A stretch of DNA of 64,000 nt from Bacteroides sp. 224 (GCF_010500995.1 NZ_QVMK01000004.1:212968-276967); one strand, 5' to 3'. Positions 54,881 through 63,055 are shown, numbered from the stretch's first letter. Translations and numbers: made by a program. Notes: a model not told the origin generated them from the sequence alone.

Positions 54881-57343
54881 TCACCTAAGTTTAGCTCCCA
54901 ATCTGTCTTCCAGATTCTTCACCATCTTAGACATTATTTTATCAATCACTTTATCTGTCAATGTTTGGTTTTCATCCTGGAGCAAGAAGTTTACTGCATA
55001 AGATTTCTTTCCTGCTTCCAGATTCTTTCCTTCGTACACATCAAACAAAGATACTTCGCGAAGCAATTTCTTTTCTGTTTCGAAAGCTATTTTCTCTATT
55101 TCGGCAAACTGCACCTTCTTATCCAGCAATAAAGCAAGGTCGCGTTTTACTGCCGGGAATTTAGATAATTCCTTATAGTTGATCTTTACCGAGCGAATGG
55201 CTTTCATCAGCTCTTTCCAGTCGAAATCGGCATAATACACTTCATTATCTATGTCGAAAGCTTTTAAGTGCTTCTTTCCTACTACTCCTAAAACAGCCAA
55301 TCTTTTGCCACCCCTTGTATTTACGGAAAGTGCAGTAGAAAACACATCATCTGTAAGATTGCCTACCACCAGATTTCTTAAATCCAATCCTAAGCGAATC
55401 AATATATTCTCAACATAAGCCTTTAGTTCATATACCGAACTGTTCTCATCGGCATGTGCCCAAGAGTTCGAGACTTTCTTTCCGGTAATCCAAAGCGCCA
55501 GGTGATAATCTTCGCTATAAGCCGCCAATGCCTTCTCCGGATTCTTTTTCTCCTTATTGAAATAGTAACAATTACCGAATTCAAAGAATTTCAGATCCGC
55601 GTTTTTACGGTTTGCATTATAGGCAATACTCTCCAAACCTCCGAAAAGTAACGTTTGGCGCATGCCATTCAAATCGGTACTTAACGGATTCAAAAGCATT
55701 ACGGTTCTATCTGCCGGGTAAGATTCCATTCCTTCATAATAAGCCGCACGGGTCAGTGAGTTATTCATAATTTCGCTGAATCCGCATCCTACCAACTGTT
55801 CCGAAACCAGGTTCTGAAGCTTATTCGATCTGTCTTCTTCTCCTTTAGTGGTCAGGCTCGATTTTAGCGTAGTAGGTATTTCCACATTATTATATCCGTA
55901 GATACGGAGAATGTCTTCAATAACATCTACATCACGCTGCACATCCACCCGATAAGGAGGTACGGCAAGTGTCAACCCTTCCGGTGTTTCTTGCTGTATT
56001 TTCATTTCCAGGCTGCATACAATGTTTTTGATTGTTTGCACCGGAATCTCTTTACCAATCAATGAGTTTACTTTGTTGTAAGACAATTCTACGATAAAGT
56101 CCTCAATCGGTTTATTATATATATCCTTTATTTCGGAAGAAATAGTTCCTCCCGCCAATTCTTTAACCAATAGGGCAGCCAACTTAAGGCAATAGATGGT
56201 AATGTTAGGATCTACCCCTCTTTCGAAACGGAAAGAAGCATCCGTATTCAATCCATGACGGCGAGCCGTTTTACGAACCCATGTAGGATGAAAATAAGCA
56301 CTTTCAATAAATACATTTTTCGTTTCTTCCGTAGCACCCGAATTCAATCCTCCGAATACCCCGGCTATACACATAGGAGCTTCTTTGCTGCAAATCATCA
56401 AATCGCGATCTGATAGTTTACGTTCTACCCCATCCAGTGTAACGAAAGGAGTACCCTCCGGCAATGTTTCCACCACTACTTCATGACCGGCTATCTTATC
56501 TGTATCGAAACAGTGTAAAGGCTGACCAAAAGCATGAAGAATGTAATTGGTAATATCCACCACGTTATTAATCGGACGCAATCCTATCAAACGAAGTTTA
56601 TCCTGTAGCCATGCCGGGCTTTCTTTTACAGTCACCCCTTTTACGGTGATACCGGCATAACGCGGACAAGCTTCCTCGTTTACCACTGTAATGTTGATGT
56701 TCAACTCCTGATTATCAACCGCAAATTCATCAACAGACGGCTTTTTTAAAGTTGCCTTATATCCGTTTTGAAGTAAGTAAGCATATAAATCACGTGCCAC
56801 CCCATAGTGTGAGCTACCATCGGCACGATTAGGCGTAATATCTACTTCGAGCAGATAATCGCTTTTAACATTAAAATAATCCTTGGCAAGCGTTCCGGGC
56901 ACTGCTTCGGCAGGAAGCACCATAATACCATCATGGCCGGCTCCTAAACCGATCTCGTCTTCCGCGCAAATCATTCCGTTCGACTCTACGCTGCGGATTT
57001 TAGATTTCTTTATTGTAAAACTATCATCGCCACTGTAAAGGATAGTACCAATGGTAGCAACTACCACTTTTTGTCCGGCAGCCACATTAGGTGCCCCACA
57101 TACGATTTGCACCGGTTCGCCGTTGCCCAAATTAACCGTTGTGATGTGCAAATGGTCTGAATTAGGATGATCTTCGCAAGTAAGAACTTCAGCAATAACC
57201 AATCCCTCAAGACCTCCTTTAATGGTTTGAACCTCCTCTACTCCACCAGTTTCCAGACCAATGGAAGTAAGCGCAGCAGCTACTTCATCCGGAGATAAAT
57301 TGAAGTCTACATACTCTTTCAGCCAGTTATACGAGATATTCAT
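54881..57343 (-). CDS. pheT: Phenylalanyl-tRNA synthetase beta subunit
   Basis: Beta chain of the (alpha-beta)2 enzyme that charges tRNA-Phe. The 820 residues show the full set of domains in order: tRNA-binding OB fold (about 40-150, LTCEDHPNSDHLHITTVNLG), B3/B4 editing domain (about 205-370), B5 (about 405-475), catalytic-like core and the C-terminal anticodon-binding FDX-ACB (about 725-820, KFPAVKRDLALLL). pheS is not adjacent, as is common in Bacteroidetes. Its 3' end runs into the hairpin repeat before yebC. Confidence 0.97.
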   Translation of the reverse strand: MNISYNWLKEYVDFNLSPDEVAAALTSIGLETGGVEEVQTIKGGLEGLVIAEVLTCEDHPNSDHLHITTVNLGNGEPVQIVCGAPNVAAGQKVVVATIGTILYSGDDSFTIKKSKIRSVESNGMICAEDEIGLGAGHDGIMVLPAEAVPGTLAKDYFNVKSDYLLEVDITPNRADGSSHYGVARDLYAYLLQNGYKATLKKPSVDEFAVDNQELNINITVVNEEACPRYAGITVKGVTVKESPAWLQDKLRLIGLRPINNVVDITNYILHAFGQPLHCFDTDKIAGHEVVVETLPEGTPFVTLDGVERKLSDRDLMICSKEAPMCIAGVFGGLNSGATEETKNVFIESAYFHPTWVRKTARRHGLNTDASFRFERGVDPNITIYCLKLAALLVKELAGGTISSEIKDIYNKPIEDFIVELSYNKVNSLIGKEIPVQTIKNIVCSLEMKIQQETPEGLTLAVPPYRVDVQRDVDVIEDILRIYGYNNVEIPTTLKSSLTTKGEEDRSNKLQNLVSEQLVGCGFSEIMNNSLTRAAYYEGMESYPADRTVMLLNPLSTDLNGMRQTLLFGGLESIAYNANRKNADLKFFEFGNCYYFNKEKKNPEKALAAYSEDYHLALWITGKKVSNSWAHADENSSVYELKAYVENILIRLGLDLRNLVVGNLTDDVFSTALSVNTRGGKRLAVLGVVGKKHLKAFDIDNEVYYADFDWKELMKAIRSVKINYKELSKFPAVKRDLALLLDKKVQFAEIEKIAFETEKKLLREVSLFDVYEGKNLEAGKKSYAVNFLLQDENQTLTDKVIDKIMSKMVKNLEDRLGAKLR

Positions 57344-57396
57344 ATATATAATTTTTATTGTTTTTCAAAACGATGGGCAAAGTTAATAAGTTTTTT

Positions 57397-58761
57397 TCAC
57401 CCCTCAAACACATTCATCCCCTTATTATGTGTAAACTTCACCCTTCCCGTTTCTCCATTCCGATGCTTAGCCACAATTACATAGCCCACCCCCTCGGTGG
57501 ATTTGCCATTTTTATCTTGCTTAAACCCTGCCAATAGCGGGCGATAAAGCAATAATACCACATCGGCATCCTGCTCAATAGCCCCACTCTCGCGCAGATG
57601 CTCCAAAGCAGGAATCTTACCGGGCTGATTCTCGGGCTCGCGATTCAACTGACACAAAAGCAACACCGGAATATTCAGCTCCTTTGCCAATAACTTAGCC
57701 TGGCGGGTAGTTTGCGCCACCACCTGCTCGCGGTTCATACGCGAAGAAGCCGAACGGGTATCCAACAACTGGAGGTAATCCAGAATAATCATATCGCACT
57801 GCTTTTTCTTACAAAGCATACGGGCACCTGCCCGGATATGATCTATACTCATGGAGGGAGAATCGTCTACCAAAATAGAGAGTTTCTTTAACGCAGCAAT
57901 CGCCTTCCGCGCCTTTTTCAACTCCTCTTTAGTTAGCTGACCGCTCCGCCACTTGGAGGGGTCAATACCCGCCTGCCCGGTAATCATACGGTCTGCCAAG
58001 CGTTCTCCCTGCATTTCAATACTATAAACCACCACCTTATGTCCGGCACGCGAAGCGGAAAGAGCTATATGCAAGCCCATAGCCGTTTTACCCACCGAAG
58101 GACGGGCAGCAAGCACCACCAGGTCGCCCCGCTGAAAGCCGGAGGTCATTTTATCTAAAGCGGAAAGCCCGGTGGGAATACCTGTCAGTCCGTTGCGGCT
58201 CTCCTTCATGCGTTGCTTGCGTTGAGCATCAGCATCCTGCAAAAGCGTAGCAAAATCACGGCGATTCTGTTTCCAGGCGTAGGTGCCTTCTACGCCGTCC
58301 AACATACGGTGGGTTTCCATCAGGGTATCCTGGATATCCAGAGTCTCGTCCGCAGCATGAGAGTGAAGTAGCTGCCCGCCAATCATCAGACTACGGCGCA
58401 TATATTTTTCACGAAGAATATGCACATGTGTTTCCAGATGGGCACTACTCGCCACCTGTCCGGAAAGCCGGGAGATGTAGTAAGCACCGCCTACCTCTTC
58501 GAGCGTACCGCGAGAGCGGAGCTCTTCAACCACGGTTATTATGTCAATAGGAGCAGCACGGGAGTACATATTTTCCAATGCTTCATAAATAAGCTGGTGC
58601 TCTGCCTTATAGAATACTTCTTTATGAAGCATGCTGTCTATACGGCTCATGGCATGGGTTTCAATGAGTAAAGCGCCTAAAACCACTTCTTCCAATTCCA
58701 CAGAGAAAGGATTCAAAAGAAGGGAAAGGTCGGTGGGTGGGGATGGGGTTAGTTTTTTCAT
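57397..58761 (-). CDS. DnaB-family replicative helicase paralog
   Basis: A 454-residue hexameric helicase-type protein, shorter than the usual chromosomal DnaB of this group, so probably an accessory or phage-derived copy. N-terminal helical domain (about residues 18-120), linker, and RecA-like core with Walker A AARPSVGKTA (about 218-227), Walker B DMIILDYLQLL, the HRNGETGRV loop and an arginine-finger region. Base composition of the region looks richer in GC than its neighbours, an impression only. It is on the same strand as the HTH replication-like gene 324 bp upstream, reminiscent of a phage replication pair (initiator plus helicase). Confidence 0.9.
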   Translation of the reverse strand: MKKLTPSPPTDLSLLLNPFSVELEEVVLGALLIETHAMSRIDSMLHKEVFYKAEHQLIYEALENMYSRAAPIDIITVVEELRSRGTLEEVGGAYYISRLSGQVASSAHLETHVHILREKYMRRSLMIGGQLLHSHAADETLDIQDTLMETHRMLDGVEGTYAWKQNRRDFATLLQDADAQRKQRMKESRNGLTGIPTGLSALDKMTSGFQRGDLVVLAARPSVGKTAMGLHIALSASRAGHKVVVYSIEMQGERLADRMITGQAGIDPSKWRSGQLTKEELKKARKAIAALKKLSILVDDSPSMSIDHIRAGARMLCKKKQCDMIILDYLQLLDTRSASSRMNREQVVAQTTRQAKLLAKELNIPVLLLCQLNREPENQPGKIPALEHLRESGAIEQDADVVLLLYRPLLAGFKQDKNGKSTEGVGYVIVAKHRNGETGRVKFTHNKGMNVFEG

Positions 58762-58782
58762 TGTTTGTCCGTTTTGAGTTAA

Positions 58783-58901
58783 TTCACCACAGATTCACAC
58801 AGATTTTCACAGATTATTAATTAAAAGTTCTACCTTCTTTGCTTTTATAATTTATAGTGAAATGATTTAATCTGTGGAAATCTGCGTTAATCTGTGGTGA
58901 A
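58783..58901. repeat. Long intergenic hairpin, CACAGATT-type
   Basis: TTCACCACAGATTCACAC at the left pairs with GTTAATCTGTGGTGAA at the right, with further CACAGATT words inward. It lies immediately upstream of the DnaB start. The remainder of the 58762-59085 gap is AT-rich with nothing else recognised. Confidence 0.85.
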
Positions 58902-59085
58902 ATAGTTTTCCTGTTCGAATCAACCCCACAGAGTAATTATATAAACATTCCATTTAGATATTATGTAACTTTAAAAAATAAGAGAGGAAGGCTATTTTCA
59001 GTAGCAAATAATTAAGAATATAGTACGGCATGATAGTTACCAACTTTCAATTCTTTTTCCCGTTTTTCTGTTCTTTTATTCTTGA

Positions 59086-59766
59086 TTAATCAAAAACATC
59101 TTCGCTGAATCCATCCTCATATTCATTCAAAAAACATTTACCGGAAATATAGCCGGAGGCTTGCCGACAGAAACGTGTGTTCTTCAGGTGACCATAATAC
59201 ACAGATGCACGACCCGTAGCAAGAGAACGCTCTTCGGGCGTAAGCCTCACCCACTCTTTGCGTGCCTCGTATTTGTTCACCTTATCCATGCGCGTCACAG
59301 AATGGTAGTGCTCCCAGAATTCTTCGAAAAGGCGGTCTACCTCTTCGGGTGTTTGCGTCTGTTCCGGCTTATCTTTCTTCAACGACCTGCCCGTCCAGCA
59401 ATCGTACTCCATCACACGAAGGCGGGTAACACGATGGTATTTCTCTTCCGATAGCCGCTCAATATAACCCTTATCTATCAACTTTTTGAGCAAGGTACGA
59501 ACATGGCTCTTACTGCACCTCATACAACGCGCCCACTCTTCGAGGCTACGGTAAGACTCGCCGCGACGGCAAACAAACTCCTTACCTCCTACCCGATACG
59601 GACAGTCTTTATAGTTAACCCCCAACAAAAGATGGGCAAAGAACGCTGCTTCCTCCGAGGAAGAGGTACAAGGAACACTCTGCAACAACAGTTTCACAAA
59701 CTCGCGGGGAAGGAAGATATAACCCTGACTAAAAGCACTTGCTAATAACTTTTCACTTGGTTTCAT
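59086..59766 (-). CDS. Winged-helix replication-like protein
   Basis: A 226-residue protein I cannot name with confidence. The middle (about residues 75-125) reads as a helix-turn-helix/winged-helix unit (RSLEEWARCMRCSKSHVRTLLKKLIDKGYIERLSEEKYHRVTRLRV). The C-terminal half is charged and helical, with EEVDRLFEEFWEHYHS and a terminal YISGKCFLNEYEDGF, features recalling phage or plasmid replication initiators that recruit DnaB. It is transcribed toward the DnaB paralog, has a strong promoter at 60019-60049 and a leader of about 245 nt. Transcriptional regulator is an alternative. Confidence 0.6.
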   Translation of the reverse strand: MKPSEKLLASAFSQGYIFLPREFVKLLLQSVPCTSSSEEAAFFAHLLLGVNYKDCPYRVGGKEFVCRRGESYRSLEEWARCMRCSKSHVRTLLKKLIDKGYIERLSEEKYHRVTRLRVMEYDCWTGRSLKKDKPEQTQTPEEVDRLFEEFWEHYHSVTRMDKVNKYEARKEWVRLTPEERSLATGRASVYYGHLKNTRFCRQASGYISGKCFLNEYEDGFSEDVFD

Positions 59767-59811
59767 TTCTTATCTATTTTTTAGTATTGATTAATAATGC
59801 ACAAGCCACGC

Positions 59812-59899
59812 ACACCTATTAAAGGCGCTATATCCTGTTTTTCAGGACTTTACAAGAAAACAATAAGCTGTTTTCGCACAACAACCGACACCTATAAAA
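59812..59899. repeat. Two ACACCTATTAA-type motifs upstream of the recombinase
   Basis: ACACCTATTAAA at 59812-59823 and ACACCTATAAAA at 59888-59899. Two more lie downstream of the recombinase gene (61350, 61372). Between them is a small CCTG-TTTTT-CAGG hairpin. The rest of the 59767-60185 gap is AT-rich and holds the minus-strand promoter at 60019; no gene is seen. Confidence 0.55.
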
Positions 59900-60018
59900 A
59901 AATAAAAGATTAAAAAACTATTTATTGAGCAATATTTCCCAAAAAGAATAGATACCTTTCCAACAACGCAAAATCACCGTTTTACAAACATTAATCTTTT
60001 AATTCCTGATTCGCATAG

Positions 60019-60049
60019 CAAATATAAGTATTATTATTAAACATCCAAA
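60019..60049 (-). promoter_or_regulatory. Complete promoter for the winged-helix gene
   Basis: Minus-strand TTTG (60046-60049), 19-bp spacer, TATATTTG (60019-60026). A good consensus match. The start codon is about 250 bp downstream, so the leader is unusually long. Confidence 0.7.
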
Positions 60050-60185
60050 CCATTTCGCAAGAAATATTTCAAATAATCATTTCTTAAACCATAATTAATC
60101 CGATTTGTTTATATAAAAACGAGCAAATGCTTATTATACATCATTAAAAACTATTTCTTTATTACCCACATAAAACTTATACATT

Positions 60186-61196
60186 ATGTTTTTATCTAAA
60201 TTTATTGCCGGCAACGCCAAAAAACTAATCGAAAGAGGAGCAGACAGAACAGCAAGCGCCAATATGAGCACCATGCGAAGCGCGTGTTCCTTTGCAGGAC
60301 AATCAATTTCCTTAGCCAAGTTTTTCACCTGCAACAACCTGATAATGTATCAGCACTACCTGCAACGCAGGGGAACTTCGAGAAACACCATCTCTTTTTA
60401 TATGCGAAGACTCAGGTCGTTATACAATCAGGCTATCAGAGAAGGGTTAATGCAAAGAATACCCGGATTATTCTCGGTAGTATTTACCGGATATGTACGA
60501 ACCAAGAAAAGAGCAGTAGCGCCCGAGGTGATAAGAAAACTACAGGAAGCAGACTTATCGCAAGAGCCCGACTTAGCATTCTGGAGAGATATTTTCATGC
60601 TTAGCTTTTACTTGCAGGGAATGTCTTTCGTGGATATGGCACACCTGAAAAGCGAGAATATACAGGAAAGAACCATCGTTTATGCGCGGAGCAAAACAAG
60701 CACACAGATATCTATACCTTTAAGTGGCCCCGCCATCGAGATATTGAGGAAATACCGCCAGGCGCCCGAATGTATCTACCTGCTTCCTTTTATCATAGAC
60801 CCGAAAAAGAAAGAAAGTACACAGCGCGAAAGTGCCCTAAAAATGTTCAATAGAAAACTAAAGATACTGGCAGAAATGCTGGGGATAAAAACCAAAATAA
60901 CATCATATACAGCAAGACATACCTGGGCAACCACAGCCTATCATCAGGGAGTACCCTTACCAATCATCAGCCAGGCAATGGGACACAGAACAGAAGAAGT
61001 AACAAGGGTATATCTGGATTCTTTTAACTTAGAAGAAATCAGCAAAGCACAAGAAGCGGTTTTGGATACTATAGCGCCAAAAGCATTAAATAGAAAGGAA
61101 AGAAGAATGTGGAAGAGAGTAGGAAATGGGAAGGATTATGTCCGTCACCGTGCAAGTGACGGACAAATCCGATGCAAACATAATGCATTTGGTTGA
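60186..61196 (+). CDS. Tyrosine recombinase (phage integrase family), first catalytic Arg replaced
   Basis: A 336-residue site-specific recombinase. N-terminal SAM-like core-binding domain (about residues 45-105, QHYLQRRGTSRNTISFYMRRLRSLY) and catalytic domain with Lys170, ARHTWATTAYHQG (Arg244, His245), GH267 and nucleophile Tyr276. The spot where Bacteroides relatives usually have an Arg (FYLRGM) reads FYLQGM with Gln144, codon CAG; one base change from CGG would give Arg. This may weaken or kill catalysis. A 25-bp palindrome at 61140 sits in the C-terminal tail. No UpxY/UpxZ or capsule genes are near, so its target is unknown. Confidence 0.88.
   Translation: MFLSKFIAGNAKKLIERGADRTASANMSTMRSACSFAGQSISLAKFFTCNNLIMYQHYLQRRGTSRNTISFYMRRLRSLYNQAIREGLMQRIPGLFSVVFTGYVRTKKRAVAPEVIRKLQEADLSQEPDLAFWRDIFMLSFYLQGMSFVDMAHLKSENIQERTIVYARSKTSTQISIPLSGPAIEILRKYRQAPECIYLLPFIIDPKKKESTQRESALKMFNRKLKILAEMLGIKTKITSYTARHTWATTAYHQGVPLPIISQAMGHRTEEVTRVYLDSFNLEEISKAQEAVLDTIAPKALNRKERRMWKRVGNGKDYVRHRASDGQIRCKHNAFG
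61140..61164. repeat. Palindromic 25-bp repeat, copy 1 of an inverted pair
   Basis: GTCCGTCAC (61140-61148) pairs with GTGACGGAC (61156-61164) around CGTGCAA. The reverse complement is present at 63591-63615, with identity extending to about 30 bp. It lies inside the recombinase 3' coding end. Confidence 0.85.
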
Positions 61197-61349
61197 AACA
61201 CGCAAACAGAAAAGCGGAGCAAAAAACAAGAAAGATAGAACAATACCCCAATAATTAATTTATTTTGATTTACAAAAGAAATCAAACAGGACATACTATG
61301 TATTATAGTGAACCAAAATAAACGGTAATTCTATTCAACATTTCACAAA

Positions 61350-61383
61350 ACACCTATTAAATCAAAACTTAACACCTATTAAC
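61350..61383. repeat. Two ACACCTATTAA motifs 22 bp apart, downstream of the recombinase
   Basis: ACACCTATTAAA at 61350-61361 and ACACCTATTAAC at 61372-61383. Same word as at 59812 and 59888; possible recombinase arm sites. The rest of the 61197-61530 gap holds the 22-bp array at 61417 and no gene. Confidence 0.6.
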
Positions 61384-61416
61384 ACTTAAAAGAGGGCGGA
61401 GAGTCTATAAAATTAG

Positions 61417-61498
61417 GTCGGACCTAATAAGTGATTAAGTCCGACCTAAAGCCTCGTTAAGTCCGACTTAATACTTGGTTTAGTCCGACATAAAAGGA
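61417..61498. repeat. 22-bp-period tandem array, copy set 4 (GTCCGAC cores)
   Basis: Cores GTCGGACCTAA, GTCCGACCTAA, GTCCGACTTAA and GTCCGACATAA start at 61417, 61439, 61461 and 61483, exactly 22 bp apart. The 11 bp between cores vary. The array lies between the convergent 3' ends of the recombinase and DUF4248 genes. Confidence 0.92.
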
Positions 61499-61530
61499 TG
61501 AGAATAAAATGCAAAGTGTAAGCCTGCAAA

Positions 61531-61758
61531 TCAAGGCTCTCCCAAAGCCTCTACTATGAGCTGAACCTGCCGGGGAGTAAAATAATGGGCACGGGGGTTC
61601 ATACCGGTAGCCAGAAGAGCGTCATATAAGCCATTAGCTTCGCGAATCCAGACTTTAAGCGTTTTAATAGAAGATTGGTAAGACATGCCCGGATTATAGA
61701 GGCGGGCAAGCTCTGCTTTGCCATAAGCGGCAATTTTAAAACATGATTCGGTTTCCAT
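61531..61758 (-). CDS. DUF4248 family protein
   Basis: A 75-residue protein of the DUF4248 family, small and common in Bacteroides accessory regions beside HU-like and amidase genes. Recognised from FKIAAYGKAELARLYNPGMS, the Trp-containing LKVWIREANGLYDALLATGM and the C-terminal FTPRQVQLIVEALGEP. A helix-turn-helix-like layout suggests DNA binding, but function is unknown. A complete promoter (61794-61824) precedes it. Confidence 0.88.
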   Translation of the reverse strand: METESCFKIAAYGKAELARLYNPGMSYQSSIKTLKVWIREANGLYDALLATGMNPRAHYFTPRQVQLIVEALGEP

Positions 61759-61793
61759 TTATCACCTCATTTTTGATTACTATTATTACTACA

Positions 61794-61824
61794 CAAATAT
61801 AATCATTTATAGGCTGTATTCAAA
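61794..61824 (-). promoter_or_regulatory. Complete promoter for the DUF4248 gene
   Basis: Minus-strand TTTG (61821-61824), 19-bp spacer, TATATTTG (61794-61801); leader about 30 nt. Confidence 0.7.
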
Positions 61825-61934
61825 GAAAACAGGACAAATAATACGTGGAAATATTTAGCTAAAAAACTTCGTAAAAGATTATATATCAATATACTACAAT
61901 ATCATTTAATGGACAACCCGGTGGTTGCGTATTG

Positions 61935-61942
61935 TATCTTTG
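61935..61942 (+). promoter_or_regulatory. -7 box TATCTTTG for the HU-like gene
   Basis: TATCTTTG 68 bp upstream of the ATG at 62011, flanked by CAACCCGGTGGTTG and GTAACC...GGTTAC dyads that could be operators or leader hairpins. Confidence 0.5.
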
Positions 61943-62010
61943 TATTAGTAACCGGGAGGTAGGTTACGATTAAACAATAATCAATATTTATTCATCTAAT
62001 TCTTTATTTT

Positions 62011-62526
62011 ATGTCTATTGTGTATAAGAAGGCACTACGTGCCATACCGGGAAAGCCGGATGCAGAAAAGAAGTATTATCCGGAGTTATTAAGCATGGGG
62101 AAGAGCACGGATCTGGATGCCATTGCTTACGAGATCAAAGAGAAGAGTTCGTTATCCAAAGGGGATATACTAAGTGTGTTGTCCAACTTCGTAGAAGCCA
62201 TGAGAGCTGCGCTCTTTCAGGGGCATTCGGTCAACATCAGAGATTTTGGGGTATTCAGTCTTTCGGCACAAACTGAAGGGGCGGATACGGCGAAGGAGTG
62301 CACAGTTAAGAAAATCAAGTCGGTGAGAATCAACTTCAGAGCCTCTACAAGTGTAAGACCCAGCATGGCAGCCACGAGAGCAGGAGACAGAATGGAGTTT
62401 ATAGACTTGGCTACTTATTTAAAGAATTTATCTGCGGCAAATGGAAATGAAGATAATTCGGACCCATCAGGTGGTGATTCAGGATCAGGAGGCGGAGGAG
62501 ACGAGTTTATTGATCCATCAGCATAA
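62011..62526 (+). CDS. HU-like DNA-binding protein with acidic Gly/Ser tail
   Basis: A 171-residue protein of the HU-related family found in Bacteroides accessory loci (TIGR01201-like). The HU fold spans about residues 30-120, with LSKGDILSVLSNFVEAMRAALFQGHSVNIRDFGVFSLSA and a positively charged VRINFRAS region in place of the HU arm tip. The C-terminal 25 residues are low complexity and acidic (DNSDPSGGDSGSGGGGDEF). DNA binding or bending is expected; a specific target is unknown. It begins the HU, coiled-coil, amidase run. Confidence 0.88.
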   Translation: MSIVYKKALRAIPGKPDAEKKYYPELLSMGKSTDLDAIAYEIKEKSSLSKGDILSVLSNFVEAMRAALFQGHSVNIRDFGVFSLSAQTEGADTAKECTVKKIKSVRINFRASTSVRPSMAATRAGDRMEFIDLATYLKNLSAANGNEDNSDPSGGDSGSGGGGDEFIDPSA

Positions 62527-62536
62527 TGACAAGCAA

Positions 62537-62635
62537 TCGCCCCGATAGGGGCGAGATGTGCATAACCCCGGGTAAACGAAGTGCAGCCCGGGGTAGATAA
62601 GCCACACCAACCAACCTGAGCCCCGAAGCGGGCTC
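62537..62635. repeat. GC-rich hairpin cluster, copy 1
   Basis: TCGCCCC-GATA-GGGGCGA (62537-62554), a 37-bp word at 62559-62595 with an ACCCCGGG/CCCGGGGT stem, and GAGCCC-CGAAGC-GGGCTC (62618-62635). The 37-bp word recurs exactly inverted at 62998-63034. Confidence 0.9.
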
Positions 62636-62695
62636 AACCGGAATACGATTCATTACACCTTATTATATATAGCTAAACAGCATAACAATATAATT

Positions 62696-62938
62696 ATGAA
62701 ACAACTTATCATCAAATTAACCGAATGTATTGCAGTGATACTGCCTTTCCTTAAAAAGAAGAATGCAAAAGAAATCAGGGAGTTTAGTGAGCTGATTATG
62801 GATCAGTACACTTTTTTAGTGGATCAACTTGAAAAAGTACTCAAAGATTATTTTGAGCTAAGTGATAAAGTGAAAGAAATGCACGCAGAGATCTTTCGAC
62901 TCAGGGAAGAGATTGCAAGGGCTACAACTCCACAATAA
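62696..62938 (+). CDS. Small coiled-coil protein, unknown
   Basis: An 80-residue protein. A short hydrophobic N-terminus (LTECIAVILPFLKK) leads into a long heptad-like helix (IREFSELIMDQYTFLVDQLEKVLKDYFELSDKVKEMHAEIFRLREEIARA). It occupies the slot between HU and the amidase gene where other Bacteroides loci have a tiny smalltalk-type protein, but the sequence is different. It is bracketed by the two GC-rich hairpin clusters. I do not recognise a family; a phage holin or spacer-like role is only a guess. Confidence 0.6.
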   Translation: MKQLIIKLTECIAVILPFLKKKNAKEIREFSELIMDQYTFLVDQLEKVLKDYFELSDKVKEMHAEIFRLREEIARATTPQ

Positions 62939-62960
62939 CATATTGATATTCAGAAGGTTC

Positions 62961-63055
62961 AGCCCCTTCGGGGCTGTATCGAGGAGGGAGACGACCCTAC
63001 CCCGGGCTGCACTTCGTTTACCCGGGGTTATGCATAGTACAGCCACTTCGTGGCT
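62961..63055. repeat. GC-rich hairpin cluster, copy 2 (inverted)
   Basis: AGCCCC-TTC-GGGGCT (62961-62975), the inverted 37-bp word at 62998-63034, and AGCCAC-TTC-GTGGCT (63041-63055). It mirrors the cluster at 62537 across the coiled-coil gene. Confidence 0.9.

Noticed and set aside
58905..58930. GTTCGAATC, resembling a tRNA T-loop
   Set aside because: No acceptor, D or anticodon arms at the right distances; the upstream sequence is the hairpin repeat.
60186..61196. Capsular polysaccharide locus start (recombinase plus UpxY/UpxZ)
   Set aside because: No UpxY, UpxZ or glycosyltransferase genes are present; the downstream content is DUF4248, HU-like and amidase.
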